64,000 nucleotides of DNA from Bemisia tabaci (GCF_918797505.1 NC_092796.1:50784411-50848410), one strand, 5' to 3'; shown: positions 11,055 to 21,860, numbered from the stretch's first letter. Translations and numbers: made by a program. Notes: a model not told the origin generated them from the letters alone.

Positions 11055-11173
11055 ACGAGCAAGTAAAGTCACCACACTGAGTTGAACATTTGTGCTTCAA
11101 GGTGAGGTCGCATCCGTCATCTAATTTTAAAATTTTAAAAATATGATCAAATGTGGTTTTTTGGGCAGCAGAA
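11055..11173 (+). repeat. ~120-bp direct repeat, left copy
   Basis: It runs from ACGAGCAAGTAAAGTCA to GGGCAGCAGAATC. The second copy is at 11917-12038. The copies differ at scattered bases, and both are embedded in unrelated flanks. Confidence 0.85.
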
Positions 11174-11299
11174 TCGACATTAATCTGAATGAGCCGCAGT
11201 TATGCCGACAGAAACTGCAAAAATGAATAAAAGAGGGGAAAAAAACTAAGAAGCACGCAATCTTTAGTTTCAACCCACTTGAACATCGATCTTTTAGAG

Positions 11300-11805
11300 T
11301 CAAATACGTCAAATGAGCGTTTGGTTGCGCGTACACCTCGTTGCAGTACAATAAAAGCACAAAATGTAAAAGAAAAAATTAAAGTCCTTTGGAAATCGTT
11401 AAATTTGACACGGAACCACCAATATTTAAAAAACACTCATTATATTATTATTCTCCTTTGATAAATTGATACCCATTTTTTTTTCATCAATTTAAATGAG
11501 AATAATCAATGCAGAGCGTACAAACATTTCAAAATCATGAGTTAAAAAACGCTGACAATGCGAGTATAAATATTAAAGCCTAAGAGAGCGGAGCGGCGTG
11601 CTGCCAGCGCGAGAGGCTCACTGACGCCTACAAACCTAAGTGGATACTTCACGCATTGCACAATGCTTGAAGTATCCACTTAGGTTTGTAGGCGCCAGTG
11701 CGCGTTTCGCGCTAGCCGCCCGCCTGCCGTGCGGCGGCGCCTGAAGCAACTATTTCACGACATAGGTGTTGCACAGTATCATACGAAATTGAACGTATTA
11801 AGAAT
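11300..11805. mobile_element. repeat element with a 38-bp-arm hairpin (copy A)
   Basis: It is collinear with 60806-61290. Both contain ACACGGAACCAC, AGAATAATCAATGC (GGAATAATCAATGC in the other copy), ACATTTCAAAATCATGAGTT, a gene-free GC-rich segment, a long hairpin and a shared tail CAACTATTT...GTTGCACAGTATC. The exact ends are not clear because the flanks of the two copies diverge gradually. No transposase frame is present. Confidence 0.8.
11621..11698. repeat. long near-perfect hairpin, 38-bp arms
   Basis: Arms 11621-11658 and 11661-11698 pair at all but two positions around a 2-nt loop. The arm contains GCCTACAA and ATACTTCACGCATTG, the same two blocks that make up the tandem unit in the hAT MITEs. 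Confidence 0.9.
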
Positions 11806-11916
11806 GACAGGCATCCTTTAAAAGCACAGATCTTTCCTCGCAAAATAAATCAAGATACTTATCGTACCTAGGAAAACTCCAAGAGTCTTTAGCTGAGGCA
11901 AATATAGAGGTTTAAA

Positions 11917-12038
11917 ACGAGCAAGTAAAGTCAACACACTGAGTTGAAAATGTGTGCTTTAACGTGAGGTCGCATCCGTCATCTAATTTTAACATTTTAA
12001 AAATATGATCAAATTTGGTTTTTTAGGCAGCAGAATCT
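11917..12038 (+). repeat. ~120-bp direct repeat, right copy
   Basis: Near-identical to 11055-11173, from AACGAGCAAGTAAAGTCA to GGCAGCAGAATC. The pair encloses the element at 11300-11805 but does not abut it tightly. Confidence 0.85.
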
Positions 12039-13384
12039 AGGTAAACATTGGAAGAGATCGAAAGAAGAGGATAGGGAGAAATTTTGATTTTTACAGGCGA
12101 AAAGTTCTCTGAATAGTTTTGAAGACTCTCAAACTTTGTATTTTTAATACTTACCAAGACAAAACGGGAGATGGATATTCTCAAAATACTCGGATTCCAT
12201 CCATCTCTCAATAGTGTATATGCTACTTCAATAAAAAATATCATAGGGAGTAGAGGAAAATTAATACCGCCAAATTACGGGCTTTCATGGAGTTGAAATT
12301 GTTGTATCGCGCACTTGAGTTTAGTTTCATGTCCAAAGGACGAGTGCCTATCGTTGTAATCTTTGTATTTTTTTAAAATGATCGCCGATGCGAAACGTTC
12401 AGTGACTTTGACTCAATTCTCCTCACAGAAAAATACTTTGACATTGACATTTTGATAAGCTGTAAAAGTTCAAATATAGCACCTCCCTTGCGCCAACGTC
12501 TTAATATCTGAAAACGGGAGTGAGAAATCAAGTTCGCCTTCAAACTCGATAGATGCAATTTGAGCGGCTTCAGAGTTGAAATAGTTGTATCACGCACTTT
12601 GGTCAAGACTGATAACAGAAAGAAAAGTTTTCCAACGGGAGATATTGATCACAAGATTTTCCAGAAAGGCGCAGTGCAGCCTAAATCTTCAAGAGACTTC
12701 TCACCGCTCACCTCATCATCTTCTTCGGTATGAAGAGGAGGAAAACTGAGTCAATTATGCTCAAAGGAAGGAAAATAGTATTTTCTGCTCTTAAAAATTC
12801 ATAGGATCTCAAGTTTTTGCTCTCTATTCTTTTGGTCTTGGGTAGGTGATTAAACGCTTTTAACCATTTATTTTCTTTTTTAATGAAGTTCGTGTGTCTC
12901 ACGCCAGTATTTATTCACGTTTAACCGAATTAGGTCCACTACGCTTGTAAGTTTCTTGTTGTTTCTGAAGCTAATTTTTTCCTCTGTACATCGGGGTTAT
13001 TTTGCTCATTCTACGGCTTCTGCCATAACTAAACTACCATTTAAGTGCTCACGTGGTAGCTAATACGGAATGCCGCCATTTATCGATGTTCAAAATTTAC
13101 TCAGTTTTTTCTAACAAAGATATAGGTTCTTTTCTAGAATTTTTGTTGAATGGCTAGTCTTTCATGTTTTCCTAGAATCGTTTTTTTAATTTTTATTTGA
13201 AAAGAGAAATGCCTGAAATGCCTCATAAACAACCTTACATCTATGGAACTTCAACACGAAAAAGTAAAATAAAGCACAAAACACTGTCGCCTTAAACATG
13301 TTAATTATAGTACCGAATGACAGTTTGTAAGCATATTTCTTTAGCATGCCTTGTGTTTCGTTTAATTATTAATTAATTAACTAA
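12039..13384. other. no gene; one short repeated motif
   Basis: AT-rich. A block of about 25 bp, GTTGAAATTGTTGTATCGCG, recurs slightly altered (12293 and 12574). Short antisense frames are not convincing. Confidence 0.4.
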
Positions 13385-13480
13385 TTATTTTCTTTGTTTC
13401 AGGTAAGTTGTTCATCTCAAGAATTGATTTACTGTTGCATCAAAATAGCTCCATCCTTCATATTTAGTCAGTCCGTAAGT
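13385..13480 (+). promoter_or_regulatory. candidate recursive splice site with short RS-exon
   Basis: TTATTTTCTTTGTTTCAG is followed at once by GTAAGT (GT at 13403-13404), so one position serves as strong acceptor and strong donor. An AACTAAT branch-point-like sequence lies about 20 bases upstream. A second GTAAGT begins at 13475, 72 bases later, and the 72 bases between are open in one frame. This is the arrangement of recursive (zero-length exon) splice sites and their RS-exons in very long introns of insects and vertebrates. It implies a host gene on the + strand. No transcript evidence is available here. Confidence 0.5.
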
Positions 13481-13732
13481 TTATCTATTTACATCTTCCC
13501 TCGTATACCTAGAACGAAATCAAAAGTTAGACGTTCATCATCTATATCTTTGCCGGTTGAACTAGAAATGTTTGTTATTTTTCTCTATTTAAATCCATGG
13601 AAAAAATCGATATTAGGTTAGGCAAGCTACCTTGCCGAGAATTAATTGTTTTACATGAATTTAAATGGACGAAGTACAACGTTACCAACTTTCAAGAATC
13701 GCCAGTGAAAGCAACGCGTTTCGGAAATCCAT

Positions 13733-14067
13733 AAGGGCCGTCCAAGTAAAAACTAAGCCATTTCAACTTAATTTTTGACCTCTCTCTTACTTGTAAGCCA
13801 TCCATAGGCCCACTCCTCACCCCTTGTCCAAATTAAGTGAGCCTAGCTTGGCCCTCACCGTTCACATTTTTCACATGTTTCCAAAAAATAACGCAATGAA
13901 TTAAAAAAAAATTCTGAAATAATTATTTTTGGGAAAAAGATAATTTTTCAAAGCGACCTGCGTAAGCCTGAGCCTGCACTTCCTCCCCTCTCCCTCTTAA
14001 GACCCTGCAAGCCAAGCATAGACCGCCCACCCCTCCACGTGGCTCACGTAATATACGAACGGTCCCT
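13733..14067. mobile_element. AAGGGCCGTCC / GGTCCCT element
   Basis: The left end AAGGGCCGTCC and right end GAACGGTCCCT are inverted, with ACGTGGCTTACGTAA inside the right end. A related element with better ends lies at 44935-45306. The right 95 bp of this one are duplicated beyond the next MITE (14483-14587). Confidence 0.55.
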
Positions 14068-14069
14068 CA
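13975..14069 (+). repeat. ~95-bp direct repeat, left copy, abutting a MITE
   Basis: From TGCACTTCCTCCCCTC to GGTCCCTCA, ending exactly where the MITE's CACTGAAAA begins (14070). Confidence 0.9.
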
Positions 14070-14482
14070 CACTGAAAAAAATCTCGGTGTATTTACTAAG
14101 AAAAGGGTAAAATTACCAAGAATTCAGGGTTCAATTTGATCCCAGTTTTTCCTTGTTAAAATTACCATTCATGGAATTGGTAATTTTACCGAAAAATCTC
14201 GGTAAAATTATTAAACTTTCTCGGTAATTTTACTGGACCTTGGTAAAAACGCCAATATTTTTTATCGACTGTGGTAGAATTACCGAGATAAAGTGTTAAA
14301 GTTACCGGGAATTGATTACCAATAAAAGTGGTATTCTTACCTGAAAAAAACAGTAAAAATACTGGTTTTTAGGTAAGCTTACCAGTCTGTCTTAGTAAAA
14401 TTACTAATAATTGATAAAAAAAAGTGAAATGGTAAAGGTACCAACGGACCGTGGTAAAAACGCCGAGAATTTTTTTTCAGTG
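14070..14482. mobile_element. MITE, CACTGAAAAAAATCTCGG family, GGTAAAATTACC-rich
   Basis: Ends CACTGAAAAAAATCTCGGTG and its inverse. The 413-bp body is filled with short inverted GGTAATTTTACC-type modules. A copy in the opposite orientation lies at 40336-40740. It is precisely bounded by about 100-bp direct repeats. Confidence 0.9.
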
Positions 14483-14587
14483 TGTACTTCCTCCCCTCAC
14501 CCTCTTAAGACCCTGCAAGCCAAGTCTATGCTTGGCTTAACCCTCCCACCCCCCACGTGGCTTACGTAATATACGAACGGTCCCTCA
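14483..14587 (+). repeat. ~100-bp direct repeat, right copy
   Basis: 105 bp, starting at the base after the MITE. It carries about 10 extra bases (a TCTATGCTTGGC-like palindromic addition after GCCAAG) relative to the left copy, so the two have diverged. Confidence 0.9.
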
Positions 14588-15104
14588 GGGTGGAATCACG
14601 GAGGAAATCAGGGAAAGCTGGCGGCTCGGCGATCTCGTTTCAAGGGTCGCTGCAAACCAATTAAGATAGGCTTACGAAAGTGCCCTCCTCCTGTTGGTCT
14701 AGTGTCCAGGATGACCCCTCGCAGTGCGTACCATCAACATTCCAGTTTTAATTGTGGTCACTTGGACGCCGCCAGGGCCGGGGTGGACGAGGACAGGGCC
14801 GTCAACGCATGGCGCTATTACCCGCGGTAATTGTGTTGACAATGCGCGTAATCGGGGCCGCGGCTATGGAAAATATGTGCGCGGACGAGCAAGTACGAAA
14901 ACAGCGGTTCACTGTCGAGGCAAGCATGCTCGGGAAGAATGTCTCATACTCTGCCGACGATCCAGCTCCGAGTCAACTCTGCCGACCCAGATTAGTGGGC
15001 TTCTTTCCAGGATTCTTCCCTTTTTTCCCCGTTCCAACGACTCGAGTCGATCCCTGCACCAGCCGCTCAACTTCCCCGTAATTGAAATCACCAACCCCAA
15101 TTCA
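14588..15104. other. GC-rich stretch, no supported gene
   Basis: A 135-codon frame (14724-15131) has Arg/Gly-rich and Cys/His-containing parts (RGRGYGKYVRG, then HCRGKHAREECLILC) vaguely like a Gag zinc knuckle, but the spacing does not fit and it runs into a MITE arm. No gene is called. Confidence 0.35.
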
Positions 15105-15354
15105 GCCGTACTAAGGAAAAACGCCGTATGAACCTTTAGACGTTGCCAAATCTCCTTTGATAAAACACAAATTTCCCGGTGAAGTTATGGATATTTTCCT
15201 TCCAATTTATCAGATAATTTTGTTCGCAATTTCATCTAAAGCCCCTGAAAATTCAAGGAAAAATGTTCGTAATTTTCCTCTGATATTAATATGTTATTTC
15301 AGAAAATTTGGCAACTTTCGAATGTTCGTACGGCGTTCTTCCTTAGCACCGCAG
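15105..15354. mobile_element. fold-back MITE, CTAAGGAAGAACGCCG family
   Basis: Ends GCCGTACTAAGG and CCTTAGCACCGC. The arms contain AAAACGCCGTATGAAC / GTTCGTACGGCGTT and GTTGCCAAA / TTTGGCAAC. Confidence 0.85.
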
Positions 15355-15361
15355 AATTCTG

Positions 15362-15490
15362 AACTGGACGTATATCTGCCAAACGGAACTATGTGCATTA
15401 TGACGTGAGCCCTGTTACGCATGCATTCTTATGGGTCTCAGAGCTCATGTCTTAATGCACATAATTCCGTTTGACAGAAATACGTTCAAC
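15362..15490. mobile_element. short fold-back MITE, TTGGACGTATTTCTG family
   Basis: Arms AACTGGACGTATATCTGCC and GACAGAAATACGTTCAACTT. The inner sequence GTGCATTATGACGTGAGCCC is repeated inverted. Sister of 8004-8129. It sits directly between two members of the CTAAGGAAG family. Confidence 0.8.
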
Positions 15491-15730
15491 TTAGGAAAAA
15501 CGCCGTATGAGCCCTCGGCGTTGCCTTTCCTTAGACAAATTACCAATTTTCAGGAAAATTTGTGAATATTTTTCTTCCGATTCCTCAGATAATTTTGTTT
15601 GTAATTTGATCTGAGATGTCTGGAAATTTCGAGGAAATATATTCATAACTTTCCTGAAAAATAAACATTTAATCGGAGGGAATTTGGCAACTCTCGAATG
15701 GTCATACGGTGTTCTTCCTTAGCACGGCAG
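15488..15730. mobile_element. fold-back MITE, CTAAGGAAGAACGCCG family, left end clipped
   Basis: Arms TTAGGAAAAACGCCGTATGA and TCATACGGTGTTCTTCCTTA, with right end CCTTAGCACGGCAG. The left outer bases are lost at the junction with the preceding MITE. Confidence 0.8.
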
Positions 15731-15879
15731 AATTTATAACGGCATTGAAAGGATTTGCGGAATGAGGCCGTACGCCTTTTTTTTGGAAATTCGTTTTTTG
15801 AATTATCCGCGCCTCACTGTGTATAAAATTTTAGATAGATTCGTCAATCTTTGGAGCCGAAACATCATTTGTTCGATAA

Positions 15880-16100
15880 CACTGAAAAAAAGTTACGGGC
15901 CGTATAGACACACCGTTCGTTCCGGACTTAAAGACTGGAAGCTCTCTTCTGAAGCCGTAGCATCGACAGCTCTGACTGCTACACCCGGAACTTTCGGCCC
16001 CTGAGCCTGAAACGCAGAGTACGCTGACGGTATGTCTCTACAGCCTGTAAGTAGGCAGGGCTTCCACACTCCACAGTCGGAGTAATTTCTTCTGTGCGGT
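15880..16100. mobile_element. decayed MITE, sister of 6644-6848
   Basis: Starts CACTGAAAAAAA, then GGGCCGTATAGACACACCG. The right half contains GACGGTATGTCTCTACAGCC and a degraded end near 16098. Confidence 0.65.
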
Positions 16101-16408
16101 ATCATGGATTTCAAAGAGTATCGGGAAATCAGGCCCTTACACCTTACACCAGTGAAGCTCTCTACAAAGGGAAGAACATTATAATTAAGTTAGCGATCAG
16201 GGTAAGCGATAGTAATTAAGTTTCGCCAATAGCTAAACTACGCGTTTCAAACTGTGAACAATTTGTTCTGTTGGTCGAGTTCTGGTACAAGTCACTCTCA
16301 GGTGTCACAGCATAAAATGTTGATGAGTTTTTCTGAAAACGATTTTTTTTTTGTTTTATGCTCTTACGTCAGCCATCTACCTAATTGCCAAATTCGCACA
16401 GCGGGCTG

Positions 16409-16666
16409 ATTATTGAAACTGATAGACAAAGCAATAGACAAAGAAGACATAGGGAGTACGGAGCGATCCTATTGGTTGAAATGGGTGGTTCCTATAGACT
16501 AAGGGACAAAATGATGGACTAACTATCGGGTCTCTCGTGGGTTGTCGTTAGTTAGTCTATTATCTACCTCCTTTGTCCATTTCAACCACCCGCTTCCACC
16601 AATAAGATCTCTCCATATCTCCTTTGTCTATACTTTGTCTATATCTTGTCTATCAATTTCAATAAT
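16409..16666. mobile_element. fold-back element, ATTATTGAAACTGATAGAC ends
   Basis: Inverted arms of about 90 bp: ATTATTGAAACTGATAGACA at the left and GTCTATCAATTTCAATAAT at the right. Internal TTGAAATGGGTGGTTCC is inverted as CATTTCAACCACCC. Repeated GACAAAG/TTTGTCTAT modules lie in each arm. A single copy in the window. Confidence 0.75.
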
Positions 16667-17254
16667 CGAGTCGCAGGTTAGGTTACTCAGATGTTTGACG
16701 GTGAATGATTCTAGAAAAGTGTCCCGGACATCTCCGCGGAAAGATCCGCGATCAAGACAAATCCGATGAAGAACTGACCGGTGCACATTCTACGTCCGAT
16801 GGAAGTCGTGAAAGGCAGTTCTTATCGGAGAAATTAAATTGTCACGATAGTGGAGCTCTTTGGTATTTGCTTTGTGGACAGAGCACGTATAATTTCATCA
16901 GTGCTCTCCTACCTGTCCGAGCGGGCCGTGTACCCAACCGGGCGGCGGTGGCGGTCTCTGGCAACTGATCCGGCGTTCCCGCTTCCCGGCTCGCGGGGTC
17001 GCGGGGCTCATCTGCATATGAAATAGATCTGACGTGTGCTCCGGTCTCTGACTCTTGGTCGCTCCCGCTGCCGGAGCAAGTTCACTTAGTAGCTCACGGC
17101 GGTTTTTCGGCCGTCTTTTCAGTGCCGCTAAGTGCAAGTCCTCCTCTCGCGCTGTTGCCAACCTCCCGCCGAGAATGGACTTGTGGCCATGTTGAGTGGG
17201 GGTTTATAGAGAAAACCAGTCAGAGGTCAGAAAAAATTGGTAGGGGTTGTCGAT
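16667..17254. other. no supported gene; GC-rich patch
   Basis: 16900-17160 is GC-rich with frames on both strands of at most 87 codons and no recognisable domain. Confidence 0.35.
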
Positions 17255-17430
17255 CTCCTGAGAGTGTAGTGATTGTAGCGCTGGCCCTTTGACCAGGAGG
17301 TTCCGGGTTCGATTCCCGGCAAAGTAACCTGAATTTGATGGGCTCGGACAATGGTCACCAGGCTAGGGTGATACGCGTGGGGTTAGCCAATAGGCTATTT
17401 GAAACTTGGTAAAGAAAAAGAGGACCAACT
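17255..17430 (+). mobile_element. tRNA-derived SINE (family 1)
   Basis: An A-box-like TGTAGTGATTGTAGCGC near 17265 and a B box GGTTCGATTCCC at 17306-17317 have tRNA-like spacing, so RNA polymerase III transcription would start upstream. The tRNA-unrelated body (GGACAATGGTCACC, GCGTGGGGTTAGCCAAT, TTTGAAACTTGGTAAAGAAA) recurs at 56321-56450. A-rich tail. Not a functional tRNA because the acceptor stem is lacking. Confidence 0.8.
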
Positions 17431-18201
17431 TGGATATTTCCAATTACATGTGGTAGTGCCCCAAAAAATTAGGTTACTAACCCAGATGTTGTGGTATTAC
17501 CCCAACTCAAATGCCCATATCATAAAACAAAGGGCAGTACCATGATTTTAGGAGATAACCTCTAAGACTTTTTGCCGTGACGTGAGAGTTCGGAGTTCTC
17601 TTCCGCGAAATTTTGTAAGAAGAACCCCATTCAACTCAAATCTTAAGCAGTTTTAGCTCCAGGTTTTCGAGATTGTGGAGTTTTGAAATTTGATGGATTT
17701 TGTTAAGTTTGATAGTTAAAATTTTTATTGCAAACTCTTTCTTAGTCAGAAAACACCCCTTTAAATTCGTTAGTGCATATCATGGTTTGTCCTACCATAA
17801 TAGAGAATCGATCTTGCACAATGCGAACGTCCTGAAATAGGACCATTTGCCAAGTGTTCGAATAACAGATCCGAATACTAATCGATTCATTCCAGTGCAA
17901 GGCAAATTTCTAGAGAGGGCCTAAAAGTGGATGAAACTGTACCGAGGATACTGTAACAAGGGGTCGCACACACAGAGAGTAGTGATAACACGGTCGAAAC
18001 GACGCAATGTGACGGCATCGAGGCCTGAGTTCTCTGCTCTCGAAATTCCAGTTCAGTTGCTCTTGTCCGCTCCAGAGTCCTCCACCGCAGCCGGACGACG
18101 CGCGGCCCGACGTGACGAACAATGAAGCAAATTACAGTGAAAGGTTGGACTTGAAATATTTGACTTAAATTGCAAATTTTGATCTTAATTCCGTCACACT
18201 A
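17431..18201. other. no gene or recognisable repeat
   Basis: AT-rich, then a GC patch at 17990-18110 with opposing 64-70-codon frames and no domain. Confidence 0.4.
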
Positions 18202-19230
18202 CACTGAAAAAAAAGTAGTTAGCGTTGAGAACTAATTTGGTAAGTTCTCGCCAAGTAGAATCAAAATTAGGCTTCAGAACTAATTTATTGTACTGAAGCA
18301 CCAATCAATTCGCTTCATACGCTGACTTGACTTTACTAGAGCGCGAACCAGAATTGGAAAACAGCACTAGCTGTAAAATTAGCGCTGTGGTAAGACAAAT
18401 TCACCTTCGGGTCAAACTAATTCGCCCTCAACACTAACTGCCACATTGTCCGTTACATTTATTTAGTTTCGAAAAAGTGGCGTCGGTACAACAGCCTCAA
18501 TCGCGTCAGCTCGTGAAAATCAATTAAAATGTGAAATTTCGGGCTCGTTTGACAATGTAAATACTCCCGGTATGATTTATAGTGTCCTCTCTTTCTTGAA
18601 AACGTTCGAAAGCAACATAAATAAACCTGTTAAGGTTAGAAATCGTCTGTTCGATTCAAAACGTAAACAAGCATGATATTCGTTGGAGTCGTCAATCTTC
18701 TGTATTAAATTGCGATTAAAGCGTTCCGCGTTCAGTTTATATTTTACGAAAATCTGTGAACTTACTGCTTACTTCTATAGTTCGTGTTCTCCCGTAATTT
18801 CAAAAGAATATCTCAAGTGTTCGGACGAGATATGTTTATTCAGTGTGAACATTCGCTACCGTTTCATGTGTGAGTGTGTGTCTCTCTAAAGGATAATTCT
18901 GTCTACTTGCACATACCTATGGGATATTCCTTTCCTCTGTCGTTCATTTGGAACCGGTCAGTTGATTTTTACCTCTCATCTTTTAAGAAATCTTCTTTTC
19001 CTGAAAGTATTGTCCAGTTATCATTCGCTAAGCCGTTTTCTCCTCTCTCAGTTTTGAGGTTAGGTTGACCCAACCCTACCGAATGCGAATTAGAGTAGCG
19101 GAATTAGTTTCCAGCACTAATAGTGGTTAGTGTACAGAAACCAAAAATCATGTGTGTCCAAATCACACAATATGAGTTAGTGTATAGAAACCATTTTTAG
19201 TCATCTGACGCTAACTCATTTTTTTCAGTG
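18202..19230. mobile_element. ~1 kb non-autonomous element, CACTGAAAAAAAA ends, TA target
   Basis: Ends CACTGAAAAAAAAGTAGTTA and its imperfect inverse (GCTAACTCATTTTTTTCAGTG without its last bases), with TA on both sides. At 1,029 bp it is the longest of the CACTGA-ended elements. An internal direct repeat GAGTTAGTGTATAGAAACC occurs near 19125 and 19171. No transposase frame. Confidence 0.75.
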
Positions 19231-19877
19231 TATAAATTTAAAAGGGTGCTTCCTGAAGAAGATTAGACAAGGAAACCGAAAGAAACGGCTTTTAAACCTC
19301 TACATTCCGTACTGATGAGGATTTAAGTAAGAGAAGAAAAACAATGAGAAACAAGGCCCGAACTGAATGTAAGAAGGTGGTAAAATAGTACTGGGTCGAT
19401 CCATACTATTTTGCAGGGAACACAACGCCAAAGTGTCCAAAAATGTCAATTAAGTCAAAATTTTGAGCTCTAATTAATGCCCGTACTCAACATTTTGACT
19501 CCTATAGACATATTTGAACTTTTTGCCCTATTTTCCTCGCAAAGTAGTGTAGACCCAGCACTATTTCTCCACCTTAGAGATGTTAGCTCAAAGCTTCTGC
19601 ACCAGGTCCGATCTTTCCCACTGAATTTTACCATTGTGCGACGTGGCGAGCTTGCAGTATCCGCGAACCGCAATCCGCTCCTTCTCGCCGGCGAACAGCG
19701 AACAGGTACTCAAGCCGCCCCGACCTCAGCCCCCGTCTTGCTCCTTGCCGCGGCCACGGCCATGCAAACGATCTGCCAGCGATTTTGGTCCTTCCACACG
19801 GAACGCACACAGACGCACCAGGTTCCAGCACCGCTTCATCTCGCTCGGTCCTGGTGGCGGCAGGTGTGGCTGTGCCG
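19231..19877. other. no supported gene; GC-rich patch at 19.64-19.87 kb
   Basis: Three overlapping frames of 117-140 codons on + and 67 on - share the GC-rich patch. None shows a domain, and all are probably by-products of composition. Confidence 0.35.
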
Positions 19878-20112
19878 CACAGTGGATCGAGTCAATTAGA
19901 GAGGTCTGGCATGCAATTTTTTTTACTAAAAATACAAATTTTTATGTTAATCTCATCTCGTTTCAAACTTTAAGGAATGCTTGTTGAAAAAAATTTCACG
20001 ACGAAACCAATGGAACCATTTTTAGAGCTTCAAAGTTTCGTATAAACGGAGTTAAAAGCGTTTGAAGTTTCCTAATTTTGTCCGACTTCTTCTATCGACT
20101 CGATCCATTGTG
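19878..20112. mobile_element. fold-back MITE, CACAGTGGATCGAGTC family
   Basis: The left end CACAGTGGATCGAGTCAATT is inverted at the right as GACTCGATCCATTGTG. The AT-rich core includes a TTTCACGACGAAACC block. Another full copy lies at 37206-37438, and right-end relics at 20540-20638 and 46978-47140. Confidence 0.75.
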
Positions 20113-21174
20113 TCGCGCTCCGAACCCCGCGAGCAACCCGTTTCTTCATTCTCGCTCGAATCCGAAGGAAAAAACGCAAACCGAGCCTTGAAACTAGAGT
20201 AACTTTATAAGGAGAGTAAGTGTGAACACCGGAACCCTGAGGCTGCTTATGGCCCAAAAATAGCGTCTACTTTGCATGGGAACGGGGTGTTCGCAAAATT
20301 TTGACAGGTTTCACCTGCTGCAACCGTTGTCAACTTTGCCACGAAAAATATCCTCTTAAAGATTGTTTTCCTTTTATACTTACAAGGGTAGGCTACCGAT
20401 TGTCCCCCTCAGATCGGGTTCAAATTTGGCAGAGAGGTAGAGTAGGTTAATATAAGAAACCGTATTTTTTTTTTTTTAGGTGCCAATGCCCAGCCGTTTT
20501 TGAGTAACGAATTTTTGAAGTTGCCGTTTAGGTTTTTGTGAAATTTCCTTTCAGGAACACCCATTGAAATTCAATTTGTTGAGATTTTAGCCAAAAATTT
20601 CGTGTCCGACCTCCTCTGACGGTTCGTTCCACTGTGGGCCGGTAAGGAATGAGGGCGGCACGAAATCTGAAAATATTCGCCTCAAGTCATCGGAAAGCCC
20701 TTTGACCCGTTAAGCGGTTCACCGCCGTGTTCATTTATCACTGGAAATTTGTCGGGGATGCGAGGAACAATTTACATGCCGATCGGCTAACTGCCTCCCG
20801 CACCCGCGCCCCGAACAGGGATCAGGGATCTTCGCTGGGCGCCGAACCGTAGGTGTCGCGGGACCGCCACCGCGAGACCGTGGCGGGGGGGGGGAGGGGG
20901 CGGGATCGGGGTGAGAAAGGTAGAGCGAAGACGATGTGGAAGCCCGGGAGGGTGGTGAAATTAATGACTACAAGACATGTCGGCATCCGCGGGGCTGGCG
21001 AGCACATCAGAAACATCCCCGTGCCCTAACCATCGGCTTTTGACCTCCTTGCTCCCGTCATGCTCGATTCAATGCCCCACTCCCTCATCCCTGGATCCCT
21101 GTTATCCCCGATTCGAGGAAATGTTTTAAGGAGACGCGTTTATCAGGTGACCTACAGGCTCTACCCCGTCCTCT
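20113..21174. other. no gene; MITE relic and GC-rich patch
   Basis: 20540-20638 matches the right half of the CACAGTGG family (AATTTCGTGTCCGACCTCCT ... TTCCACTGTGG). A T-run lies at 20466-20479. 20750-21010 is GC-rich with a long G run near 20885. Confidence 0.5.
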
Positions 21175-21487
21175 CTAGAGTCCCTTTATACTGAGAGTCA
21201 AGACAACGTGAATCCATTTCTGATTGGTTCCCGTGTTTTAGGCGTTCACAGTGTCATAAACGGGAATAAAGATTACATTTTCACCGATTGCAAATATTAT
21301 AATCTGGAATGGACCAGGGAATTACGGGTTCGGCAAGGAACAAATGGAATGAGAGAAGGAACGGAGAAAGAATTTGAGAATGGGCCGATCAAAGATTACA
21401 AAAAACGTTCAATTTCTGTAATCTTTATTCCCGTTTGTGACTCCATGAGGGGGTGTTGTCTTAACTCTCGGTATAAAGGGACTCTAG
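21175..21487. mobile_element. MITE, CTAGAGTCCCTTTATACTGA family, with 6-bp TSD
   Basis: Same ends and body as 8958-9271. The flanks are TCCTCT on both sides (21169-21174 and 21488-21493), a perfect 6-bp target duplication, which sets the normal duplication length for this family. Confidence 0.92.
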
Positions 21488-21545
21488 TCCTCTCGTCCCC
21501 GTTTTGTCTTCCGAATCGAAACTTTTCGCCGACTATATAGACCGA

Positions 21546-21860
21546 TTTAGTGGCTACGTCATTCGATATAATGTCGATACCCTCGGCTCAAATGTAAACA
21601 AATACAGAACATTGTTTCTGATTCACGCTATTTCGCGCTCATTGGCGCCATTTGCACCTTGGTCGTAAAACGTGTCCAAGTGTTTCTTACGATCGACAGT
21701 TCTCGTGTTTAATAAGTCATAAATGATGTATGACTGGTCAATTACTGAATTTCAATAAACTAACACAACTACTCATAAAGAATTCGCACATGAGGGTATG
21801 TTAGTTTGTTTTGGTTTGAACCAAGAGTTCGATATTATATCGAATGATAGAGTCACTAAA
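21546..21860. mobile_element. fold-back MITE, TTTAGTGRCT / CATTCGATATAAT ends
   Basis: Left TTTAGTGGCTACGTCATTCG and the inverse at the right (TCGAATGATAGAGTCACTAAA without its last base), followed by an inverted ATATAATGTCGA. The next MITE starts at the very next base. Confidence 0.8.

Noticed and set aside
11055..12038. Solo or paired LTR retrotransposon
   Set aside because: The 120-bp repeats lack TG...CA ends, there is no primer-binding site or polypurine tract, and no gag or pol sequence lies between them.
14724..15131. 135-codon frame with an Arg/Gly stretch and Cys/His residues
   Set aside because: The Cys/His spacing does not match a Gag zinc knuckle, and the frame runs into a MITE arm.
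17306..17317. Possible tRNA gene from the B box
   Set aside because: No acceptor stem pairing; the downstream body recurs at 56321-56450, so it is a SINE.
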